Part shown: positions 22,427-29,735 of the stretch, in pieces | How positions within the stretch are numbered: the first letter of the stretch is position 1 | Layout of the letters: every line of letters begins with the position of its first letter | Source: an uncultured Clostridia bacterium | GTDB lineage: Bacteria > Bacillota > Clostridia > TANB77 > CAG-508 | Assembly (NCBI GenBank): GCA_934167435.1 | Contig: CAKPKZ010000005.1 | Coordinates: 1 to 29,735, forward strand | Length of the DNA: 29,735 bases | Reading direction: 5' to 3' | Made by a program: the position numbers and the translations under genes | The notes under the pieces: generated by a model | Told to the model about the DNA's origin: nothing | The model's database searches: none | The model's input: the letters and a program-made list of their open reading frames with translations, nothing else

Positions 22427-24665
22427 CTATATTTGTTTTAAATTTCTTAATTTATAATCTAATCCAGTATTTCTTTTTTTAGAATCAACATTTTTTATCA
22501 TAAAATTTATGGTATTTTCATTTCCTATTACTATTAAAAGTTTTTTTGCCCTTGTTATTCCTGTATATAATAAATTTCTTGTTAATAACATTGGTGCTGC
22601 TTGTGGTATTACCATTATAACAACATCAAACTCACTTCCGCTGTGCCTTATGAATAGTTACTGCATAGCTATGCTCTATTTGATCTAATTCAGAAAATTC
22701 ATACCAAGCAACTTTCTCATCATCAAATTTTATTTTAACATTTTTTTCTAAATTGTTTATATTAGTAATGGTTCCCATTTCGCCATTAAATACTCCACTC
22801 CCAGTATTGTTTTTGCTTCCTTCTTTTTCCCAATACATATCATAATTATTCTTTATTTGCATTATTCGATCACCACATCTATATACTGCACCCCCATTGT
22901 TTTTTTGAGGTGCATTATTTGTATTAGGATTTAATGCTTGTTGAAGTACTTTGTTTAATTCTTTTGTACCTAAATTTCCTTTTTTAGTTGGAGTTAATAC
23001 CTGAATATTTTCAAAAAAATCATAATTTCCAAATTTTTTTAATCTTCCTGTACATAACGAAACAACCTGTGCAATCATTCTATCTTGTGAATGTTCACTT
23101 ATGAAAAAAAAGTCTTCTTTAGAATCTTTCATAATTTGTTCATCCTCGCACTTTTTGCTTAAAAACATTTCTCCATTATTAACCCTATGTGCATTAATTA
23201 TTATTTTACTTTTAGCAGCTTGTCTAAAAATTTTGTCTAAATGAACAGTTGGTATTTCGTCTGATAAAATAAAGTCTTTAAGTATACTTCCAGGTCCTAC
23301 TGATGGCAATTGGTCATAGTCCCCTACTAAAATTAACTTTGTACCTTGATAAATGCATTTTAATAAATAATTCATTAAAAACATATCAACCATTGAAAGC
23401 TCATCCACAATTATAACATCTGCATCTATGGGAGCACCTTCATAATCATTTTTTAAGTTGTATAGATTATCTTCATTAATTTTTCCAATTTCAAGTAATC
23501 TATGTAGCGTTGAGGCCTCTCTTCCTGTTGTTTGTGTCATTTTCTTAGCAGCTCTTCCTGTTGGTGCACAAAGTATAACTTTCTTTTTCTTTTCCTCATA
23601 AATATCAATTATAGCCTTTATTATAGTTGTCTTTCCTGTTCCTGGACCTCCTGTTATAATAACAACATTATTTTCGTTTACAACCTTTATTGTTTCTTTT
23701 TGCTTTTCTGATAATTCTATGCAAGAACTTGCTTCTATCTTTTTTAATTGTGAATTTATACCAATTATTTTTTTTGTATTTTTGGCATTTTTTAATTGTA
23801 TAATTTTTTTTGCAATATCTTCTTCTGCTTTAAAAAAGCTGTATAAATATACCCATTTAGAGCCTTCTCTGTTTTCTATAACAATCTGATTTTCCATCTT
23901 TAGTGCAATTAAATTATTTTCGATTATATCTTCATTTACATTTAAAAGTGTTCTTACAAATTCCTTTAAATTATCTTCTAAAACGCAACAATGCCCATTG
24001 TTTGTTGCAAGAATTATTCCATACTTTATTCCACATTTTATTCTCTTTTCGTTTATATCTTCAATTCCTAAATTTAATGCCATTTTGTCAATTTGTTTAA
24101 AATCTGCACCTCTTGTAATATCCATAAGCAAATATGGATTATTTTCAATTTCTTGTATTGCGTTTACACCATATAAATCAAATACTTTTTTGGCATATTC
24201 AGCTCCAATTCCGAATTTATCTAAAAAGCCCACAATTTGCCATACTTCCCAATTTTCTATAAAACTATCTGACATTTCCTTTGCTTTATTTAAAGATATA
24301 CCTTTTATTTGAGCTAATTTTTCATATTCATATTTTAATACATCTATTGTATCTTTTCCAAATTTACTTATTATTTTTTTGGCAGTTGCTTCTCCAATTT
24401 GCTTTATATTTCCACTTGCCAAATATTTTTCAAGCGCATCTAAAGTTTGAGGCATTATTTTTTCAAATGTTTCCACTTTAAATTGCCTTCCATATTCCTT
24501 ATGTTCAACAAAATTTCCTATTAACCTTAAGTTATCACCACTATTGACAAATGGTAAATATCCAACAATAGTTGTTAATTCTTCCTCCATTTCAAATGTT
24601 GCAATTAAATAACTATTAACCTCATTTTTATAAATAATATCTGCTACTTCTCCTTGAATTTCCAA
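22427..24665 (-). pseudogene. recD2: RecD2/YrrC helicase gene with a single-base frameshift
   Basis: RecD2 is a 5'-3' SF1B DNA helicase acting in repair without RecBC. Residues 1-675 are intact: an OB-like start, helix-hairpin-helix repeats (about 75-200), Walker A GGPGTGKT (339-346), GRAAKKM, IIVDELSMVD, GDYDQLPSVGPG, and the late motif SYAVTIHKAQ. There the frame breaks: CAG is followed by an extra C (plus-strand G at 22640), so translation reads Arg-Lys and stops at 22632. Removing that base restores GSEFDVVIMVIPQAAP, then LLTRNLLYTGITRAKKLLIVIG and 70 residues in all, giving a normal protein of about 745 aa. The shift lies in the conserved HKxQGSEF helicase motif. The start is TTG (24663-24665). 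Sequencing or assembly error, true mutation, or recoding are the options; the first two are likelier. Confidence 0.92.
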
Positions 24666-24721
24666 TGTCTATGCCTCTTTCTTTTTATTTTTTATAAGTT
24701 TATCATAAAGCCTTTTATATT

Positions 24722-25075
24722 TCAACATTGATCAACATTATCAATTATATCTTTGCATTCTTTCCAGCTAGATACTTTTATACAATCATAGTCATTAGAC
24801 ATTTTTTTTACTATTTCTTTTGTATTATCTGTAGAGTTTAAATCTGCAACAATTATATCTTTTATATAATCTTCCTTTCCATAAAAAATTTTAAATATAC
24901 TTGATCTAAGAAAATATTCTATTTTATCCTCTTGGTTTTTAACAGCTATAATTACATAAATGCCGTCAGATTTAAACTTTGTATATGTTGTTATATATAT
25001 AATATTTTTTATAATTTCAATTAATCCATAGAAAGCTAATGTCCAAAATATTATATTAAAAATAAACTCTAACAT
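24722..25075 (-). CDS. Small membrane protein with a half glycosyltransferase-like fold
   Basis: At 117 aa it has an N-terminal hydrophobic segment (about 4-30). The rest reads like the first half of a GT-A glycosyltransferase domain: IYVIIAVKNQEDKIEYFLRS, then DIIVADLNSTDNTKEIVKKM, where family 2 enzymes have (V)DNSTDNT. There is no DxD metal motif and no second half, so catalytic activity is unlikely. GGAGG is placed 8 bases before the ATG. It sits between a small alarmone synthetase and recD2 on the same strand. I do not know a function for it. A rhodanese-like or purely structural role cannot be excluded. Confidence 0.75.
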   Translation of the reverse strand: MLEFIFNIIFWTLAFYGLIEIIKNIIYITTYTKFKSDGIYVIIAVKNQEDKIEYFLRSSIFKIFYGKEDYIKDIIVADLNSTDNTKEIVKKMSNDYDCIKVSSWKECKDIIDNVDQC

Positions 25076-25135
25076 CCTAATTGCCTCCTACATTAATATA
25101 TGTTAAAATTTATTTTTAGTGATTTTTTGAATTCG

Positions 25136-25792
25136 TTATTTATTTATTAACATCATTTTATTATCCATTTTTCTTATAATTTTTGCATATTCAACCAATT
25201 CCTTAGAACATTTTTTAGTTATTTCTTCTTCTGCTTTATATTTAGCCTTATGCTCAATACTTGCCCAAAAGTCCATAGCCATTGTTCTTATTTGTATTTC
25301 TACTTTTACATACATTATTTTTTGAGATAATGTAATTGGAATTTCTGTAATTAAGTGATAACTAGAATATCCACTTTTTTTAGGGTTTGTTACATAGTCT
25401 TTTTGTTTTATTATTTTTACTCCTGGAAATTTTTCAATTAAATTTCTAATTGTAAATATATCATTTTTTAATGGGCATATTACCCTTACTCCTGCAATAT
25501 CGTTTATATTTTCTATCATTTGTTCATATGTTAATTCACAATTTTTATCTTTCATTTTTTTTATTATACTATTTGGTTTTTTTATTCTTGTATTTATGTG
25601 GTCAATTAAATCGTAATTATAAAATGTAGTAAATTCATCTTTTAATATTTCTAGCTTTGTTGTTATTTCTTTAATAGCAACAGAGTATATAAACATTAAT
25701 TTTTCAAATGTTTTATCTTCAACTTTTATTTTTTCCTTACTTGACAAATAATTTTCTATTTTTAATAGCTCTTCTTTTTTATTTTCTTCCAT
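25136..25792 (-). CDS. Small alarmone synthetase (RelQ/YjbM-like)
   Basis: It is predicted to make (p)ppGpp from ATP and GDP/GTP as a stand-alone synthetase, without the hydrolase or regulatory domains of long Rel. The start at 25792 (MEENKKEELLK) is chosen because AGGAG directly abuts the alternative ATG at 25801 and is 7 bases from this one. Visible blocks are INDIAGVRVICPL, the YVTNPKKSGYSSYHLI nucleotide-binding region, VEIQIRTMAMDFWASIEHKAKYK, and a helical C-terminus. At 218 aa it fits the SAS group. It heads a minus-strand run toward the small membrane protein and recD2. Confidence 0.9.
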   Translation of the reverse strand: MEENKKEELLKIENYLSSKEKIKVEDKTFEKLMFIYSVAIKEITTKLEILKDEFTTFYNYDLIDHINTRIKKPNSIIKKMKDKNCELTYEQMIENINDIAGVRVICPLKNDIFTIRNLIEKFPGVKIIKQKDYVTNPKKSGYSSYHLITEIPITLSQKIMYVKVEIQIRTMAMDFWASIEHKAKYKAEEEITKKCSKELVEYAKIIRKMDNKMMLINK

Positions 25793-25916
25793 ATATCCCA
25801 TCTCCTAGCATATATTAATTTCTTTTGTATTTGTATTCGTATATATTATATTTTGTTTGTTGTCTAAATATATTTAAATTGTGTTTTATTTGTGAAATTT
25901 ACTATAAAAACAAAAA

Positions 25917-25953
25917 TGAGACAGAGTTCTATATAAAAACTCTATCTCTTTTT
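25917..25953 (-). terminator. adhE terminator
   Basis: On the minus strand GAGATAGAGTT (25938-25948) and AACTCTGTCTC (25918-25928) form an 11-bp stem with one mismatch, followed by ATTTTTG. It starts 6 bases after the adhE stop codon. Confidence 0.75.
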
Positions 25954-25954
25954 T

Positions 25955-28561
25955 CTATTTTCCATAATAACAATCTAACATAATTTGTTTTAATTCAGAT
26001 ACTAATGGCAAACGTGGATTTGCAGTTGTACATTGATCTTCAAATGCTCTATCTGCTAACATATCTACTTTTGCTAAAAATTCGCTTTCATCTATTCCAG
26101 CATCTTTTATAGACTTTGGAATTCCTAAATGTTCATTCATTTGTTTAATTTTTTCTATTAAACTATTAATACCTTCATCTACACTTTCAGCTTTTAATCC
26201 TATTTTTTTGGCTAATTCATAGTATTTTTTGTCAGCTATAAAATATTCGTATTTTGGGAATGAAACAAATTTTGTTGGTTTTGAACTATTATATTTTATT
26301 ACATATGGCAATAAAATTGCATTTATTCTTCCATGTGGCAAATGGAATTCAGCACCTAATTTATGTGCTAAAGAATGGTTTATTCCTAAAAATGCATTTG
26401 TAAATGCCATACCTGCAATTGTACTTGCATTATGCATTTTTTCTCTTGCTAATTTATCTGTTCCATTGTCATAAGCTTGTTCCAAATATGTTACAACTAA
26501 CTCTGCTGCTTTTTGTGCTAATGCATCTGTATAATCTGATGCCATATTTGACACATATGCCTCTAATGCATGTGTTAAAACATCCATACCTGTATCTGCA
26601 GTAACAGATTTTGGAAGACTCATAACTAAATCTGGGTCAACAATTGCAACATCTGGAGTTAATTCATAATCTGCTAATGGATACTTTTTATTTTTTTGTT
26701 TATCTGTTATTACCGCAAATGATGTTACTTCTGAGCCTGTTCCTGAAGTTGTTGGTATAGCCACCATTTTAGCCTTTTCTCCAAGTTTTGGAAATTTATA
26801 AGTACGTTTACGTATATCCATAAATTTTAATTTTAATCCTTCAACATCTGCTTCTGGATGTTCGTAAAATAACCACATTCCTTTTGCTGCATCCATAGGA
26901 CTTCCACCACCAATTGCAATAATTACATCTGGTTTAAAATTATTCATTGCTGCAACACCTTTTTTTATTGTATCAAAAGATGGATCTGGTTCTACTTCAC
27001 TAAATATTTCGGAATGTACATACTTACTTCTTTTTCTTAAATGATATAGTATTTTATCTACATAACCAAATTTTACCATTCCTGGGTCTGTAACTATAAA
27101 TGCTCTTTCTATGTCTGGCATTTTTTCTAAATAGGCAATTGATCCTGCCTCAAAATATATTTTTTCTGGAACTTTAAACCATTGCATATTAACTCTCCTT
27201 TTCGCAACTCTTTTTATATTTATTAAATTAACTGATGAAACATTTGCTGTTGTTGAATTTCCTCCAAATGAGCCACATCCAAGTGTTAATGACGGCATAT
27301 TTGTATTGTATATATCTCCAATTGCTCCATGTGTTGATGGTGAGTTAACTATTATTCTTCCTGCTTTCATAGTTTCAGAAAATTTTAAAATTGTATCATT
27401 ATCCTCAGAATGTATTACTGCAGAATGGCCTAATCCTCCAAACTCCAATAATTTTTCTGCTTTATTAATTCCTTCTTCTGCGTCTTTTACAATATAATAA
27501 GTTAAAACTGGACTTAGTTTTTCTTTAGAAAATGGATATTTTTCTCCAATTCCTTCTTCATACACAACTAATACTTTTGTATCTTGTGGCACTTCAAATC
27601 AAGCCTCTTTTGCTATTTTATATGGTGATTGCCCTGGTACATGTGATTTTAATTTAAATCCATATTCTTCTGTGTATTCAAACATTGAATCAGATAATTT
27701 TTTCTTTTCTTCTTCACTTACAAAATAGCAACCTGCTTTTCTCATTAAATCTTCAAATTCTTTATATATGTCTTTGTCTACCAAAACTGCTTGTTCTGAT
27801 GCACAAATCATCCCATTGTCAAATGATTTTGAAAGTACTAAATCATTTACAGATGTTGCAAGTTTTGCTGTTTTATCTATATAGCATGGTACATTTCCTG
27901 GTCCAACACCTAATGCTGGTTTTCCACAAGAATAAGCTGATTTTACCATTCCTGTACCACCTGTAGCTAATATTAAATTAACATCTGGGTGGTTCATAAG
28001 TTCTCTTGTAGCTAAAATTGATGGTTCTTCTATCCATAAAATACAGTTTTCTGGTGCACCGGCAGCTATTGCAGCATCTCTTACAATTTTTGCTGCTTCT
28101 GTACTACATTTTTGTGCAGATGGATGGAATCCAAATATTATTACATTTCTAGTTTTTGCAGAAATTATAGATTTGAACATAACTGTTGAAGTTGGATTTG
28201 TAACCGGTGTAACCCCTGCTATTATTCCAACTGGTTCTGCAATTTCTACATAATCTTCTTCATCATTTTCATTTATTACTCCAACTGTTTTTTCATATTT
28301 TATACTATGATATACATATTCAGTTGCAAACATATTCTTAGTTATTTTATCTTCATAAATTCCTCTTCCTGTTTCTTCTACAGCAAGTTTTGCAAGTTCC
28401 ATATGATGCTCAAGCCCTGCCATTGACATTGCTTTTATTATTTTATTTACTGTTTCTTGGTCTAATTTCATGTACTCTTGTGAAGCGATTTTTGCTTTTT
28501 TTACTAAGTCGTCTATCATCATTTTTACTTTTTGTTCTTCTTGAGTTAATTTTTCAGACAT
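25955..28561 (-). pseudogene. adhE: Bifunctional aldehyde/alcohol dehydrogenase AdhE, interrupted by in-frame TGA
   Basis: AdhE converts acetyl-CoA to ethanol in two NADH-using steps and assembles into spirosomes. The start at 28561 (MSEKLTQEEQK) follows GGAGG. The aldehyde dehydrogenase part shows GIIAGVTPVTNPTSTV, ATGGTGMVKSAYSCGKPALGVGPGNVP and catalytic Cys253 (MICASEQA). Codon 321 (27599-27601) is TGA, and the same frame continues directly with FEVPQDTKVLVV through the linker and the iron-dependent alcohol dehydrogenase domain (GGGSPMDAAKG, DVLTHALEAYV, GINHSLAHKLGAEFHLPHG). Homologues have Gly at this codon (AGF.VP..TK), so TGA is one base from GGA. Including codon 321 the product would be about 868 aa, normal length. 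The downstream part could start only at GTG 27592, with no ribosome site. It is a nonsense mutation, a sequence error or readthrough. Confidence 0.93.
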
Positions 28562-28597
28562 AAATTTTCCTCCTTTATTCATTAGTGTTCCCACATT

Positions 28598-28625
28598 ATT
28601 ATATATTATTAGTAAAAATTGTCAA
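28598..28625 (-). promoter_or_regulatory. adhE promoter
   Basis: On the minus strand TTGACA (28620-28625), a 16-base spacer and TATAAT (28598-28603): both hexamers are perfect. No clear Rex operator is visible next to it. Confidence 0.75.
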
Positions 28626-28636
28626 TAGAACAAAAA

Positions 28637-28668
28637 TAAAAAAACAACATCTATCAAAATGTTGTTTT
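28637..28668 (-). terminator. Terminator of the M23 peptidase gene
   Basis: On the minus strand AAAACAACAT (28659-28668) pairs with ATGTTGTTTT (28641-28650), followed by more T's. It begins at the stop codon. Confidence 0.85.
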
Positions 28669-29663
28669 TAATATATATATTTTTGTGGATTTATATGAGT
28701 TCCATTTATTCTAATTTCAAAATGTAAATGTGGTCCTGTTGAATTTCCTGTAGAGCCAACTAATGCAATAATATCGCCAGCATTAACATTTTCTCCTACT
28801 GAAGTACATATTTTGCTACAATGTGCATACCATGTTTCTACTCCATTTCCATGATTTACTTTTACTAAATTTCCATATGAACCATTATACTTAGCAAAAG
28901 TAACTGTTCCTGAAGCTGTTACTCTTATTGGTGTTCCAGAACTACAAGCTATATCTAAACCTGTATGATTAGAACTTCTTATTCTACTGCTTACACCATA
29001 TCTAGAAGATATTGTTCCAGTTACTGGCTTAACAGCTAATTTTATTCCATTAACTTCGCCATTTTTTGTATTACTAACAATTCCATTTGATTCATTCTTA
29101 TTAGAATTTGCATTATTTTTATTTAATGTAATTTTATTATTTATGTCTGTTTTAGCAACTTCTACTGAAGTAGTTTTTATTTCTTCTGCATTTTCTGTAC
29201 ACTTTTGTGCAATTGTTAGTTCTAAATCTTTATTTTCTTCTTTTAATGAATTAACTAGTTCTTCTGCTTCTTCTAAAGTATCTACTGAATTAATTACTTC
29301 ATTATTTAATGCTATTTCATAATATTTATATGTTATTTTTATATTTTTTTGCAAAGCAACTAAAATTTCTTCTTCGTTAGTATTTTGTGTTCTGTTTACT
29401 AATTTCAACTCATACTTTGGCATATTTTCCAAAGTAACTGTATCTACATTTTTGGCTGTATAACCTAATATATCTTTTTTTATCGTTTCTTCTAAAGCTT
29501 CTTTATTTTGTATATATCCAACTTCTTCGCCAGAAATGCTTACTATATATGTTGGTTTATATTTTATAATTATTATTGCAACTATGAAACCAAAAGCTAT
29601 TACTAATATGTTGAAAATTTTAAAAAACTCTTTTGTATAGAATTTTAGTTTCTTGTTTAAAAT
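28668..29663 (-). CDS. Membrane-anchored M23 (LytM-type) peptidase, probable non-AUG start
   Basis: This is a predicted zinc endopeptidase or binding protein acting on peptidoglycan cross-links outside the membrane. The frame is open from an upstream TGA at 29670-29672 to the stop at 28668. It begins with a basic stretch (NKKLKFYTKEFFKIF), one hydrophobic segment (NILVIAFGFIVAIIIIKY), an extracellular region with SGEEVGYIQNKEALEETI repeats and a Ser/Asn-rich linker. The M23 domain ends it: SRYGVSSRIRSSNHTGLDIACSSG-like start with His and Asp ligands, WYAHC, and HLHFE. All zinc ligands are present. No ATG/GTG/TTG precedes the membrane segment in frame; AGGAG at 29675-29679 is followed by ATA (29667-29669) and ATT (29661-29663), the likely starts. 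A TTG at 29432 would drop the anchor. A possible -10 (TATAAT) lies at 29712-29717. Confidence 0.8.
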   Translation of the reverse strand: MLNKKLKFYTKEFFKIFNILVIAFGFIVAIIIIKYKPTYIVSISGEEVGYIQNKEALEETIKKDILGYTAKNVDTVTLENMPKYELKLVNRTQNTNEEEILVALQKNIKITYKYYEIALNNEVINSVDTLEEAEELVNSLKEENKDLELTIAQKCTENAEEIKTTSVEVAKTDINNKITLNKNNANSNKNESNGIVSNTKNGEVNGIKLAVKPVTGTISSRYGVSSRIRSSNHTGLDIACSSGTPIRVTASGTVTFAKYNGSYGNLVKVNHGNGVETWYAHCSKICTSVGENVNAGDIIALVGSTGNSTGPHLHFEIRINGTHINPQKYIY

Positions 29664-29735
29664 AAATATTCACACTCCTTTTGTTAGCTTTTTTTTAAAC
29701 AGCTAAATACTATTATACTATATATTCTAATCAAT

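Noticed and set aside
27599..27601. UGA reassigned to glycine (as in Absconditabacteria/Gracilibacteria) or selenocysteine in AdhE
   Set aside because: Other long genes contain no in-frame TGA, several genes end in TGA, conserved Gly elsewhere use GGN, and the position is not a redox site; a local lesion is simpler.
28611..28634. Rex (NADH sensor) operator at the adhE promoter
   Set aside because: TTGT...ACAA half-sites exist but with the wrong spacing (15 rather than 18 bases) and no TTAA extensions.
1..29735. CRISPR arrays, tRNA/rRNA genes, insertion sequences
   Set aside because: Looked for regularly spaced repeats, cloverleaf-type sequences with CCA-proximal arms, and transposase motifs; none seen.

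Overview
This window reads as chromosomal DNA of a very AT-rich, endospore-forming Bacillota (Clostridia-type) bacterium. That placement rests on strong Shine-Dalgarno sites (AGGAGG variants), consensus TTGACA/TATAAT promoters, many hairpin-plus-U-run terminators, and sporulation regulators (SpoVT, and a SpoIIID-like protein). The metabolism looks fermentative (bifunctional AdhE), and the surface genes (two sortases, a thioester/CnaB-type protein, a WG-repeat protein) are Gram-positive in style. The exact lineage is inference; an uncultured gut clostridium would fit. The standard code is used: conserved tryptophans are TGG, and the only in-frame TGA interrupting a gene (in adhE) sits at a codon that is normally glycine.

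Layout. Bases 1-2340 are an accessory patch. They hold a strongly signalled gene for a tiny acidic protein (+), a shrunken MobV/Pre relaxase gene (-), an unusually hairpin-rich gene-poor stretch with a 28-bp perfect palindrome (candidate oriT or structured RNA), and a SpoIIID-like gene whose C-terminal half is unlike the family. Bases 2343-4008 carry a translationally coupled pair of unrecognised genes (-). A divergent FAD-dependent dehydrogenase gene (+, 4167-5720) follows and converges on a shared bidirectional terminator with a cysteine desulfurase gene (-).

From 5.7 kb to the right end every gene is on the minus strand and is transcribed right to left. In transcription order from the right: an M23 peptidase; adhE (interrupted by a TGA); a small alarmone synthetase, a small membrane protein, recD2 (frameshifted), comF and a KAP-type NTPase; spoVT with a textbook forespore (sigma-F/G type) promoter; a compact alaS, a HIT hydrolase and a sortase; ligA, an 85-aa-class small protein, folD and dprA; a second sortase directly followed by its likely substrate; a WG-repeat protein; a patatin-like lipase; and nifS.

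How the genes work together. recD2, comF, dprA and ligA are DNA maintenance or uptake genes. folD serves one-carbon metabolism, nifS sulfur mobilisation, and adhE NAD+ regeneration. The sortase plus thioester/CnaB protein form a dedicated surface-protein cassette with two oddities: an LPLTGM ending with no membrane anchor, and no Gln at the expected thioester position. The most notable items are the compact AlaRS lacking the C-Ala and beta-barrel parts, the relaxase that keeps its nucleophile region but has lost the metal-site core, the two lesions in housekeeping genes (recD2, adhE), and the palindromic hairpin cluster. No rRNA, tRNA, CRISPR array or intact insertion sequence was seen.
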